Made by a program: the position numbers and the translations under genes
Part shown: piece after piece, positions 26,945 through 35,498 of the stretch
Position numbering within the stretch: the first letter of the stretch is position 1
How the letters are laid out: the number at the start of each line of letters is the position of its first letter
The notes under the pieces: generated by a model
The model's database searches: none
The model's input: the letters and a program-made list of their open reading frames with translations, nothing else
What the model was told of the DNA's origin: nothing
From: Myxococcus landrumus
GTDB taxonomy: Bacteria; Myxococcota; Myxococcia; Myxococcales; Myxococcaceae
DNA length: 64,000 nucleotides
Reading direction: 5' to 3'
NCBI RefSeq assembly: GCF_017301635.1
Contig: NZ_CP071091.1
Location: forward strand, 4,228,001-4,292,000

Positions 26945-27079
26945 AGAGCGCGAAAACTCGGCCATGCATTACTGAGTGCTCACGATTTCCCCGCACGCAA
27001 CCGCCCCCCCCTTCCGCAGCGGTGCGAGGCAATCAGCGTCACTCTGGGCGTGCTCCGATTCGGTGGACAGGTTTATGCC

Positions 27080-27226
27080 CCTGCTCGCTCTCCTTCAGTT
27101 CCAACACCAGCAGCCGCCACGCGGCGGCTCCCATGTGTCTCGTCGTCCACGCCTCCATCGCGCACGTTGAACGCATGGAGGTGTCGCAAATCACTCAACT
27201 CCCCAACACCCAAATCCGGACGGGCA
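27080..27226 (-). mobile_element. IS66 left-end remnant, minus orientation
   Basis: In reverse complement this begins GTGCCCGTCCGGATTTGGGT and follows the left end of the intact element at 38885 through the leader and the first ~25 codons of tnpA (WRLLVLELKESEQ against WRRLVLELEESGQ). It stops there. Third trace of this IS66 subtype beside 2554-2670 and 38885-41295. Confidence 0.7.
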
Positions 27227-27285
27227 CGGAGGAACTCATTCGGACGGATGACGCCCCCCGTGAATCCGCACTTCCCCAAAACATA

Positions 27286-28224
27286 TCACCGGTCGGCCAA
27301 GTACTCGCCATGTCTCTTAAGCTGCGAGATAAAGCCCCTCAGGATCGCCTCTTTGTCCCCCGCAAACAATAAGGGAGCAATACTTCCAGGCGATGGCTCA
27401 TTGATGCCTGAGGACCAAGAGGCATGTGCCTTAGCGTAGACCTCAAACGCATCCAGAACGTCTTGAAATCCCTTCTCATTCAGTAGCTTGAACTCGACAA
27501 TAGTGTCGGCCAGTTCCTGCTCAACCTGCTGCAGGCGTGCACCCGCGTGCTCATTCATGGCTGCCTGAGTCAGTGGCACTTCACCGTAGAGGGCTCTCTC
27601 AAGCACCTCGTCAGCAGCACGAGCAAATGTCAGTGCAGCCGACGGGAAGCCATCCGTCTCTTCGGCAGTTAGTGGGGACTGCTCAGGCAACTCGTGAACG
27701 ATGATGTGGCGGACTTCAAAGAGCCTCGCCAGAGACTTCCGCAAGCGCACCACATCAGACACGATAGGCACTTTGGGCTGATGACATTTCTCAACCTGCT
27801 CACGACTATAGACGCTCTTCATTTGCTCAAACAACGAGTGACCGAGCAGCGCACTAACAACGCTTTCGACATCAGCCAGCGAGTTAATCGAGAGCTGATG
27901 TGCGAACAACTCACCTAGCGTTACTCGCTTTCCATGCATCGCGAGCCACACCGAAGTATCGAATCTTAGATCCTTCTTCCAGGAAGCCGCCCTCGCGACG
28001 TAAGGCTCGCCAGCATCGATCATCTCAGCCACCCATTGTCGCGTGAACACCTCCAATAACGTGACCGCCCGAATCGGCATCAGATCACCCACGTTTAGAG
28101 AGGTCTCCTTGAACTGCGGCCAACTCTTTTCAAGCTCGGACAAACGGCGCGTGATTTCGTACCTCGAAACGCGTCCTCGCCGGGCGCGAACCTCAACAAT
28201 CTCCGTCACTCTATCCCGACTCAT
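27286..28224 (-). CDS. HEPN-domain protein (putative RNase)
   Basis: 312 residues, predicted soluble and almost all alpha-helical. Residues 165-180 read ARLFEVRHIIVHELPE and contain R172-x4-H177 at the end of a helix, the Rx4-6H signature of HEPN ribonucleases. Before it lie a helix-rich region with a WLAMHGKRVTLGELFAHQL segment and a KSVYSREQVEKCH stretch. The C-terminal ~130 residues form a long helical bundle or coiled coil (AGARLQQVEQELADTIVEFK). HEPN proteins usually cut RNA in toxin-antitoxin or phage-defence settings, which fits the IS-rich surroundings. No antitoxin-like nucleotidyltransferase is adjacent. HEPN assignment rests on the motif and helical context only. Confidence 0.65.
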   Translation of the reverse strand: MSRDRVTEIVEVRARRGRVSRYEITRRLSELEKSWPQFKETSLNVGDLMPIRAVTLLEVFTRQWVAEMIDAGEPYVARAASWKKDLRFDTSVWLAMHGKRVTLGELFAHQLSINSLADVESVVSALLGHSLFEQMKSVYSREQVEKCHQPKVPIVSDVVRLRKSLARLFEVRHIIVHELPEQSPLTAEETDGFPSAALTFARAADEVLERALYGEVPLTQAAMNEHAGARLQQVEQELADTIVEFKLLNEKGFQDVLDAFEVYAKAHASWSSGINEPSPGSIAPLLFAGDKEAILRGFISQLKRHGEYLADR

Positions 28225-28661
28225 GGTGCGAACTCCTGCCGCGCCTACAGCATGCGCCTCGGAAATGGAGGTACCTCAGACTCACAGGACTACCATGGTA
28301 TGCGCCTACGGACGCGCTTGGCCACCGCGCACCTGGGGCACCTCCAACCATTGGCGGCCTTCACCTCATCGCACCAGTCACCGAAGCAACGAGCCCGCGT
28401 TGGATCCAGCGACTCAAGGGCAGGAGGCATTCAGAATGTTCGAAGACAGCGCAAAGCCACTTGGTCCATACCACTCAGGGGTTAGCTCATGGGGACTGGC
28501 AATGCGTCGGTGCCCCATGGGTGGGCCTTGCCCCAGGTATCTGGGGGTGGCTGTGGCACATTCGGCCCCTTTCCTGTGAATACGTTGCAGGCTATGTGCA
28601 GATAACTATCGCAGCGTCGCTTCGATGCTGCGGCATCCATTGAAGACGGGAGGAGCGCAAC
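28225..28661. other. Intergenic, divergent promoter region
   Basis: 437 bp between the start of the HEPN gene and the start of the octapeptide-repeat gene, so it should contain both promoters. I see no clear consensus boxes. A ribosome-binding site GGGAGGAG lies just before the ATG at 28662. Confidence 0.4.
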
Positions 28662-29150
28662 ATGAGCAGACCCCATATTCCGGAAATGAGGCTCTGGCCA
28701 CGCAACCTGAGCACGGCCCCGGGCGGAGGACTATCGACGGAACCCTACGGAGGCATGTCGACGGAACCCTACGGAGGCATGTCGACGGGACCCTACGGAG
28801 GCATGTCCATGGGTCCCTACGGGGGCCTGTCCATGGGTCCCTACGGAGGCCTGTCCATGGGTCCCTACGGAGGCCTGTCCATGGGTCCCTATGGAGGCCT
28901 GTCCATGGGTCCCTACGGGGGCCTGTCCATGGGTCCCTATGGGGGCTTATCGACTGCGCCAGGGGGCGGAATGTCCACAGAACCTGGAGGCGGAATGCCC
29001 CCACACGAGGCCAATGGGTACATGAGCAACATCCCCCCTTGGCCTGTGTTCCTCAAGGAGGTTGAGGCTCGAGGCTATCATGCGGAGGCAAGACTCATTC
29101 GCCAGCACCTGCCCTCCTTTCTATGGCCTGAGAATTTCTTCCGAAAATGA
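28662..29150 (+). CDS. Glycine-rich octapeptide-repeat protein
   Basis: 162 residues with a good ribosome-binding site. Residues 16-111 are twelve consecutive octapeptides, from LSTAPGGG and LSTEPYGG through MSMGPYGG and five LSMGPYGG units back to LSTAPGGG and MSTEPGGG. The C-terminal ~45 residues form a compact non-repeat domain (YMSNIPPWPVFLKEVEARGY, then helical to FLWPENFF). The repeat part should be disordered or form a regular Tyr/Gly structure. Myxobacterial genomes carry similar proteins with GGGLSTGP-type repeats of unknown role. No signal peptide. It lies divergent to the HEPN gene. Confidence 0.8.
   Translation: MSRPHIPEMRLWPRNLSTAPGGGLSTEPYGGMSTEPYGGMSTGPYGGMSMGPYGGLSMGPYGGLSMGPYGGLSMGPYGGLSMGPYGGLSMGPYGGLSTAPGGGMSTEPGGGMPPHEANGYMSNIPPWPVFLKEVEARGYHAEARLIRQHLPSFLWPENFFRK
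28707..28994 (+). repeat. Twelve tandem 24-bp coding repeats
   Basis: A tandem array with 24-bp period inside the octapeptide gene. The central copies (CTGTCCATGGGTCCCTAC plus GGRGGC) are nearly identical at the DNA level, differing mainly at third positions, while the edge copies have diverged. This points to recent expansion from the centre. It is a coding minisatellite and not a CRISPR array. Confidence 0.9.
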
Positions 29151-29258
29151 CAACTCCGCCCCAGCGCAATACCTGCATCCAGCCACGTGGCAGAGCATAC
29201 GAACTCTGGTTCCCGCTCGACCCCCATTGGACTCCCGAGACGGAACCAGGCCAACCTT

Positions 29259-30206
29259 TCAGTCGACGAAGAACTCGGAAGGGTGCGCCTCGACATAGCG
29301 CAGGAAGCAGTCATGCAGCCGCTCCTCGCCCATGAGGCGGTCGCTCAGCGGATCGATGTGCTTGTCCAGCCAAGCCCGCGGGCGCGTATCGAGTATCTGG
29401 CGACGCTCCTTCTGTGTCGCTGGAGGGGTAGCGCCGAAGAGAGCTTGCATGCCGGACCGCACCGTCGCGGCATGCTCGTCCGCGCCAATCTCATCGAGGG
29501 CCTTCAGCACGAAGTCCACGGCGGCCGGGGTGAAGTTGTAGAGCGCTTGGTCCAGCCCTCCGTTGTCCACGTCTCGGATGAAGAACGTCGGCAAGGCGAG
29601 CACCTGTTAGCCATGCGTCCCCCTCATCGCGTCATGGTCGAAGGCAGGCTCCATGAGCTTCCAAAGACGCTCACCAGGAGAAAGCCCCTCGACGCTCGCG
29701 CGGGTGAGTCGCGTCTCAAGATTCGCCAGATCCCCTTCAGTCGTCTGCGTTGGAGCTGACTCCAAACTGGACCGCGGAAGGCCGCTCGCACCAGGTGGCG
29801 AAGCGATAGGCAGCACCCTTCGTGGATCTGTCAACGGCTGGGCCTCCATGCCGGAGTCGCTGACCTTGAGGACGACGTAGAACGTCAGGCTGGGGTTGAT
29901 GAACAGGGAGAGGAACTCTTCAGCAGGCAGAGGCTGTACGCCCCAACCCACCGCCGCCTCGTCGAGCCCAAATACCTGTGGAGGGGGGATGAACTGCAAC
30001 GCCTCTGTCGCCAACTCCCGGCTCTGAAAAACAGGGACACCACCCTCGGTCCCCGGCATCCAGAACAGGCCTGCACGCTCGCTGGCAGCGGTCTGCGCCT
30101 CGATGACGTAGTACGAGTGGCCTTCTGGAGGCCGGACGTCCTGCACGCGCATCATCCGCTCTGCGATCAGCTTGCTGACGTCGTCATTCGGCTCTACCCC
30201 AGACAT
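29259..30206 (-). pseudogene. DUF4375 (DMP19-like) gene split by a stop codon
   Basis: One continuous frame interrupted by a TAA at 29609-29607. The first part (199 codons from the ATG at 30206) holds a mixed domain with YYVIEAQ, GVPVFQSRELATEALQF and FYVVLKVSDS strands, then ERLWKLMEPAFDH. The second part continues in the same frame with VLALPTFFIRDVDNGGLDQALYNF, the VxNGGxDQ signature of DUF4375/DMP19-like proteins, to the stop at 29259. The stop falls just upstream of that signature, so the conserved domain is cut from its leader. Readthrough or a restart at the GTG 29603 is possible. The N-terminal half resembles immunity-type domains only loosely. Confidence 0.65.
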
Positions 30207-30327
30207 TGCCTCTCCTACTCAGTGCATTCGTCGGGACGAAACCTACCGGCTGCGAAGCTGCAGATAGCGCCCCAACGTCAGCGACAGAATCCGGAAGAGT
30301 CCACTACTGGTCAAACGCTCCGCCGCC

Positions 30328-30621
30328 TCAGGGCCGGTACCGCTCTGCCTCCTTGAAGTACTGGGTGAGCGAGTACTCCAGCAGCGACTGGCGGGAATGC
30401 ATGTACCGGCGCGCACGGAGGAAGGGCAGCCAGGCACGCTCGCCAATCCGCACCTGGGACTCCTCCATCTTCTCGCACCCCCACATCCCACTCAGCCGCT
30501 GTTCCAGGCCCCCCTCCCAGTAGGCACCGAGTGGTCGAGCTGCGTGACGGTTGATGCGTTCGCGCGTGGACCTCTCCGCGAGACACGGCCTCCAGGCCTC
30601 GCAAGTCTCGAAACCACGCAT
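30328..30621 (-). pseudogene. C-terminal fragment of an unknown protein
   Basis: Up to 97 codons ending at 30328. The second half, WEGGLEQRLSGMWGCEKMEE and then RIGERAWLPFLRARRYMHSR, SLLEYSLTQYFKEAERY, reads like the end of a real helical protein; the first ~30 residues do not. The frame is lost toward the IS21 element that starts at 30727, so the gene was probably truncated there. I do not recognise the family. Confidence 0.4.
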
Positions 30622-30984
30622 CCCGGGCTGAAGCCCCGCATCGTGAGGTGAGCTTCCGCGAGGCCGCGCTCGTGGATCTACATGAAGCCTGCGGCGCGGC
30701 GTCAGGCAGCTTCCTTCGCCCCCAGGTGGAGACGACCTTCAAGAAGCGCGGGTCTTCGATCCACCCGAGCGCGGAGAAGCGCGGGATTGAAGGGCCGCGC
30801 ATCGACGCTCGAGGTGCCGAAAACTGGCGGCAGGGAAGCCTTGAGCCACGCTGAACGGCAGAAGTGAACGAGATGAGCGACCTGGAGGAAAGCCAGGCCG
30901 CCGGACAACTGGAGTCGCCACCTCTCCGCGACAGACAGCAACAAGAGGCGCCCGTGTCACGAAAGCGTCCACCCGGAGGCCCGG

Positions 30985-31638
30985 GTGCACGAGCTTCGAG
31001 AGCGAGAGTGCTGTCATTGCGGGGAGTTGTTCTGGCTCTGTCGGAGGTGCGACAGGGGGCAGTCCTACTGTCATGACAGGTGCCGCACTCTGGCCCGCAG
31101 AGCGCAGTGGCGTAAAGCGAGCCGTGCCTACCGGACGAGCCTCAGCCCTTCCGAGGTGCGTCGTGACGCCGCGGCCCGCAAAGCAGCGCAACGCGCACGG
31201 CAGCGAGCGCGGAGAGTCACACATCAAGGTTCAGGCCAAACGGCGGCGGGCGTAACAACAGCCGCACGTGTGCCCTGCGAGCCGGATGCGCCGGCCGCCA
31301 GGCGCCGTCTGGAGGTGGCTCTCTATGTCTTCACCGCCGCTGTGGCTGACGCTCGAGGCGCATACCCCCTACACCCAGCTCCTTCTCTCCGTGCCGAAGC
31401 GAGGCACCGTCCTCAAAGCCCGTCATCCGCCCGTACCGGCGATGACTCCGGCCGTGTCCCTGCTGGTGGAGTCTCTCAGTGCCTGGTACGGCATGCCCCT
31501 CTACGCTGTCGTCGATGCGGACGCGCAGGAGGCCCGCCTCCAGCCTGGGTTGTGGGCGAAGCTGTTGGGAGACCTGGCCTTCAACCCCAACATCGCCGTC
31601 GAGTGGACGTCTCTGCAGTGCCCACCCCCGCCCCGTGA
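30985..31638 (+). CDS. Zinc-ribbon protein carried by the IS21 element
   Basis: Begins MHELRERECCHCGELFWLCR with four Cys in a CxxC...CxxC pattern (CCHCG, CRRCDRG) and a further CHDRC, so a compact zinc-binding N-terminus of ~35 residues, followed by a very basic helical stretch (ARRAQWRKASRAYR, ARKAAQRARQRARR). This part is convincing to about residue 90. The frame then stays open to 31638, but over the last ~110 codons it overlaps the next ORF and is probably not conserved, so the true product may be shorter. A basic zinc-ribbon protein on an IS suggests DNA binding, perhaps an accessory or regulatory factor for transposition. Confidence 0.6.
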   Translation: MHELRERECCHCGELFWLCRRCDRGQSYCHDRCRTLARRAQWRKASRAYRTSLSPSEVRRDAAARKAAQRARQRARRVTHQGSGQTAAGVTTAARVPCEPDAPAARRRLEVALYVFTAAVADARGAYPLHPAPSLRAEARHRPQSPSSARTGDDSGRVPAGGVSQCLVRHAPLRCRRCGRAGGPPPAWVVGEAVGRPGLQPQHRRRVDVSAVPTPAP

Positions 31639-31714
31639 CAGGTTTCTCGAGTGGGAAGGCTTTGCGTCGGCCCGGCGACTGCTCACCCGCGCGGCGACGG
31701 GGCAGCAGCGATGA
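31325..31714 (+). CDS. Small ORF overlapping istA in the IS21 element
   Basis: From the ATG at 31325 (MSSPPLWLTLEAHTPYTQLL); the frame is also open back to 31268. About 129 residues, soluble, with LVESLSAWYGMPLYAVVDAD and a KLLGDLAFNPNIAVEWT segment. The TGA at 31712-31714 overlaps the istA ATG at 31711 (ATGA), so the genes are translationally coupled, which argues that it is expressed as part of the element. I recognise no family. The pairing with the zinc-ribbon ORF is not part of canonical IS21. Confidence 0.6.
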   Translation: MSSPPLWLTLEAHTPYTQLLLSVPKRGTVLKARHPPVPAMTPAVSLLVESLSAWYGMPLYAVVDADAQEARLQPGLWAKLLGDLAFNPNIAVEWTSLQCPPPPRDRFLEWEGFASARRLLTRAATGQQR

Positions 31715-33207
31715 TTTCGCCTGAGATTGGCGCTGAGATGAGACGCCTTTGCCTTCGGGAAGGGTGGGCTATCGAGACAGTGGCCCGCCGCTTTGGCGTA
31801 CACCACTCCACCGTCCGCAGGGCCATTGCCGTGACATGGGAGACGGCCCAGCCACGGCCTGCTGGCGTCTTGGAGCCCTTCAAACCCTACCTTGTCCAGC
31901 GCCTCACGGAAGCGCCAGAGTTGACGGGCACCCGCCTCCTGGCCGAGTTGAAGGCCCAAGGCTACCAGCATGGGATTGCCATACTGCGTCGCTACGTGGC
32001 GAAGGTACGGCACCCGCGGCCGCGCAAGGTGTACTTGCGCGTGGAGACGGAGCCCGGGGAGTACGCCCAGGTGGACTGGGGAAGCTTTGGACATTTCCGC
32101 ATTGGCTCCACCTCACGTCCCCTGTCCGCATTCGCCATGGTGCTGTCCTACTCGCGCGCTCTCTTCGTCGACTTCTCCTTGGACATGCACATGGAAACCT
32201 TCCTGCGCATGCACCAGCGCGCCCTGGAGTACTTCGGCGGCATCCCTCGGCGCATTCTCTACGACAACCTCAAGTCCGTTGTCCTCAACCGCGTCGGAAG
32301 CACGGTGCAATTCAACCCACGCTTCCTTTCCTTCGCGGGACACTCCCTCTTCGAGCCCGTCGCTGCCCCCATCCGCTACCCGGAAGCCAAGGGCCGCGTG
32401 GAGGCCTCCATCAAGTACCTGCGCCATGCTTTCTTCTACGGACGCTCCTTCTCCTCTCTCGAGGACTTGCGCGCACAGGCCAGGACGTGGCTGACCGAGA
32501 CGGCGAATACGCGGCTTCATGCCACCACCCGAGAGCGGCCCTGCGAGAGGCTTCTCCTCGAGAGGCCCAGGCTGCATCCGCTTCCGGTGCACCCCTACGA
32601 CACGGACATCCTCCTCCCTCTCGTCGTCTCCAAGGAAGCACGCGTCCGACTGGACTCCAATTCCTACTCTGTCCCTCCTGAATTCGCTGGCAAGTCGGTG
32701 CACCTTCGGGCCAATGACACCTCCGTCCGCATTCTCCACGAGGGGACGGAAGTCGCCCGCCACGAGAGGTGTTGGGACCGGCACCGTCATGTCGAGGACG
32801 CCCACCACATTCAGCGACTCCTCGAGCGACGCAAGCTCGCACTCGGGCCCAAGCGCAAGGAGCGCCTCGCCTCCCTCAGCCCTGAAGCCAGACTCTACCT
32901 TCAGGAAGTTGCTCGCCGCCCCATCCGCCTCAACAACGAATGCCGCGCCTTGCTGCGCCTCACCCTCCAATACAGCGACGCAGAGGTGGCCGCCGCCATG
33001 GCTCGCGCCCTCGTCCTGCGCACCTTCGGCGCCCGCTACGTCCGCGCGCTGATTGACCAGGCCCGCTTCGCCCAAGGCCTCGCCGAGCCCTCAGAGCCCA
33101 TTCTCACAGGCAATGCCATCGCTGACTCTCTCGACGTCCAACCACACCCCCTGGACTCCTACGATGCCCTCCCGCTCCCGAAGCCCAACCTCCTTCTTCC
33201 CTCATGA
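31711..33207 (+). CDS. istA: IS21-family transposase IstA
   Basis: 498 residues from the ATG at 31711 (MISPEIGAEMRRLCLREGWA). The N-terminal helix-turn-helix (WAIETVARRFGVHHSTVRRA) is followed by an rve-type DDE integrase core: EYAQVDWGSFGHF (first Asp), RILYDNLKSVVL (second Asp) and YPEAKGRVEASIKY (Glu). The C-terminal beta-barrel-like region (LDSNSYSVPPEFAGK) is also typical. It cuts and joins DNA together with IstB, whose start lies directly after its stop. All catalytic residues are present, so this copy may be active. Confidence 0.93.
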   Translation: MISPEIGAEMRRLCLREGWAIETVARRFGVHHSTVRRAIAVTWETAQPRPAGVLEPFKPYLVQRLTEAPELTGTRLLAELKAQGYQHGIAILRRYVAKVRHPRPRKVYLRVETEPGEYAQVDWGSFGHFRIGSTSRPLSAFAMVLSYSRALFVDFSLDMHMETFLRMHQRALEYFGGIPRRILYDNLKSVVLNRVGSTVQFNPRFLSFAGHSLFEPVAAPIRYPEAKGRVEASIKYLRHAFFYGRSFSSLEDLRAQARTWLTETANTRLHATTRERPCERLLLERPRLHPLPVHPYDTDILLPLVVSKEARVRLDSNSYSVPPEFAGKSVHLRANDTSVRILHEGTEVARHERCWDRHRHVEDAHHIQRLLERRKLALGPKRKERLASLSPEARLYLQEVARRPIRLNNECRALLRLTLQYSDAEVAAAMARALVLRTFGARYVRALIDQARFAQGLAEPSEPILTGNAIADSLDVQPHPLDSYDALPLPKPNLLLPS

Positions 33208-33208
33208 C

Positions 33209-33949
33209 TTGTCCACGCTCTCACTCGAAGACGTCCTGCGCGCGCTCGGGCTCGAACATGCGGCCAGTCAGTTGAGTGCGGCCCTGGCCAAGGCCATTGC
33301 CAGAAACGACTCTCCGTCGTCACTTCTGGACAATCTCATGCGCGAGCAGCTCCGCGACACCACCGAAGCTCGCGCCAAGACGGCCCTGCGCCGCTCCGCA
33401 ATTTTTCCCCTCCCCACCATCGACTCCTATGATTTCAACTACCCCAAGCACATCGACAGAGAGCTCGTCATGCGCGCGGCGTCCCTCGATTTCATTCGGG
33501 AGAAGAGCAACGTCGTCTTCATCGGCCCAAGTGGGGTAGGCAAGACGCACCTCGCCAATGCCCTCGGACAACTTGCTTGCCTCCGCGGCTACCGCGTCCG
33601 CTTCGTCGTGGCCGCCGACCTGGTGAATGACCTCGTCGTGGGCCAATCCAAAAACACTCTTCACAAACGGCTTTCCGCCTGGGCCGCCCCCGAGCTCCTC
33701 CTCATCGACGAACTCGGATACCTCAGCTTCGACGCCCGGGGGGCCGACCTCCTCTACCAAGTCTTCAACAAGCGCTACCAACGCGCTTCCACCATTGTCA
33801 CCACCAACCTTTCTTTCAAGGACTGGGGCAAGCTCTTCCACAACAGCGCCGCCGCATCCGCTATCGCAGACCGCCTCGTGCACAAGGGCTTGCTCGTCCG
33901 GATCACCGGCAAGTCTCGCCGCTCCGACCAGGAGCTCGACGCGGCCTGA
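33209..33949 (+). CDS. istB: IS21 helper ATPase IstB
   Basis: 246 residues from a TTG at 33209, chosen because it lies two bases after the istA stop and gives the usual IstB N-terminus (MSTLSLEDVLRALGLEHAAS). AAA+ ATPase with Walker A GPSGVGKTHLA, Walker B LLLIDELGYL, and sensor region ASTIVTTNLSFKDWGKLF. It ends GKSRRSDQELDAA. IstB loads onto target DNA and stimulates IstA. The second copy at 41269-41994 lost the last residues to an IS66 insertion. Confidence 0.93.
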   Translation: MSTLSLEDVLRALGLEHAASQLSAALAKAIARNDSPSSLLDNLMREQLRDTTEARAKTALRRSAIFPLPTIDSYDFNYPKHIDRELVMRAASLDFIREKSNVVFIGPSGVGKTHLANALGQLACLRGYRVRFVVAADLVNDLVVGQSKNTLHKRLSAWAAPELLLIDELGYLSFDARGADLLYQVFNKRYQRASTIVTTNLSFKDWGKLFHNSAAASAIADRLVHKGLLVRITGKSRRSDQELDAA

Positions 33950-34074
33950 CCACCTCCGCCACAACACTACCGGCCGGCAAGCGTCGCGCTCGCGTGATCG
34001 CTTTGCCGGCCGTCTCTCTTCCTGCGATCTTGGCTCACGCGATCAAAACGCCGCGCCTTTTCAAGATCGTCTCC

Positions 34075-35400
34075 CCCCCCCGTGTCGAGGACGAGCTGCG
34101 CAAGGCCCCGGGCGCCCCACCCAGGTCGCGTGAAGTGACGCTGAAGGAGCGCCGCCTCAAACGCGAGGCGCGCGCGACGCTGCCCGAGCGGGTGATTCAC
34201 CACCGCGTTCCCGACGAAGCCCGGCGGTGTCCGTCCTGCGGCGGCACGGAGCTCAAGCCGCTGGGCCCCGGCAAGCGTACCGAGCTCATCGAGTATGTGC
34301 CCGCGCACGTAGAGCGGCAGGTCCATCTACAGGAGACACTCGCCTGCCCGTGCGGTGCGGGTATCGTCACCGCGCCCGCGCCGAAGGCCATTGAGCAGGG
34401 CCAGTACGGCCCGGGCTTCCTGGCGCACGTGGTGACGGCGAAGTGCTGCGACTCGATTCCTCTGTATCGCCAGGCCAAGGCCCTCGCCCGAGCGGGCATG
34501 CCCGTCGCGCGCACCACGCTGTGCGATGTCTTCCACGAGGTAGGCCGGGCCACGGCGCCGCTCTCCTCGCGACTGCTGGCGCTGGTGCGTGAGGCCTCGC
34601 TGGTGCACGCCGACGAGACACCTCAACGCGTGCTGGACGAAGGCAAGGCACGCCGGGCGTACGTCTGGACCTTTCGCACCGACGAACTCATCGCGTACGT
34701 CCACAGCGCCAGTCGCTCCGGCGTGACGCCCATGGACGTCCTCGGGGGAACCGGGGGCTACCTGCTGGTGGATGGATATACGGGCTACAACCGCGTGACG
34801 TTGCCGGAGGGGCGGGTCCGCGTGGGCTGCTGGGCTCACGTGCGCCGCAAATTCTTCGACGCCCTCCCCACCGCACCCGAGTCCAGGGCGGCGCTCGACT
34901 TCATCCTCGCGCTCTACCACGTCGAGCATTCGGCCCGAGACACAGGGACGCTTGGCACGCAGGAGCACCTCGACGCTCGTCGTACCACCAGCGCACGTGT
35001 CCTCAAGCAACTGGCCACGTGGGTGGATGAACAGTTTCCACGCCACCCGCCCAAGAGTCCCCTGGGCATGGCCCTTCGCTACACGAAGGGACAGTGGAGT
35101 GCACTGACGCGCTTCCTTGATGACCCCTCGCTGCCCCTCGATAACAACGCCGCGGAGCGGGCGCTGCGAGCCATGGCCCTGGGCAGGAAAAACTATCTCT
35201 TTGTCGGCAGCGACGAGGCAGGTCGGAATCTGGCGGGGCTCAGCTCCCTGGTCGCCACCTGCGAGGTGAACGGCGTCAATCCCGAGGCGTATCTCGCTGA
35301 CGTGCTGATGCGCCTTGGCAGCCACCCCGTGTCACGCTTGGACGAGCTGCTGCCGCACCGCTGGCAACCATCCTCCGCCTCCGCGCCAGACTCCTCCTGA
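34075..35400 (+). pseudogene. tnpC: IS66 TnpC, N-terminus missing
   Basis: Native sequence begins near 34079 (RVEDELRKAPGAPPRSREVT); the coiled-coil start and FGKKSEKL are gone, and the open frame before it is IS21 DNA. The zinc motif (CPSCGG, CPCGAG), HADETPQ, LVDGYTGYN and DNNAAERALR remain. Its first half shows private changes (GGTELKPL, HLQETL, CDVFHEVG), while its second half is practically identical to the TnpC at 11907-13385. Confidence 0.85.
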
Positions 35401-35498
35401 AGTCAGGCGGGCCTCGGCGACCAGGCTCCCCACGCGCGGCTACCGTGCGGCGCGAAAGGAGGGGTGCCCCCGTCGAACGCCGCTCGTCGGTCGGTTAC
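34075..35498 (+). mobile_element. IS66-family copy, left part missing
   Basis: Third copy of the 9074-type IS66. It starts inside tnpC right at the IS21 end and runs to the terminus CGTCGGTCGGTTAC at 35498. tnpA, tnpB, the left inverted repeat and the tnpC 5' end are absent. Confidence 0.85.

Larger units (their letters stand above)
25696..27079. other. Long gene-poor stretch with hairpins and inverted repeats
   Basis: About 1.4 kb without a convincing protein gene apart from a possible 52-codon frame at 26008. It contains a strong hairpin at 26632-26657, an 11-bp tandem repeat TAGAGAATGAG twice (26538-26559), hairpins of the AGAGAG/CTCTCT type near 26521 and 26705, and a separated perfect inverted repeat (26819-26944). 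Composition is uneven and lower in GC than the chromosome. Confidence 0.5.
30727..34074 (+). mobile_element. IS21-family element with two extra 5' ORFs
   Basis: Ends are TGGAGACGACCTTCAAGAAG at 30727 and, in reverse complement, GGAGACGATCTTGAAAAGGC ending at 34074; the terminal base at the right is changed. Inside, in order, are a zinc-ribbon ORF, a second small ORF overlapping istA, istA and istB. The right end joins an IS66 tnpC fragment in the middle of a C tract. A second copy occupies 38709-42021 in the opposite orientation and a deleted one 6098-6529, both of which confirm the ends. Confidence 0.8.

Noticed and set aside
28707..28994. Regular 24-bp repeats considered as a CRISPR array
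   Set aside because: Repeats are contiguous without spacers and encode an in-frame octapeptide; no cas genes are present.
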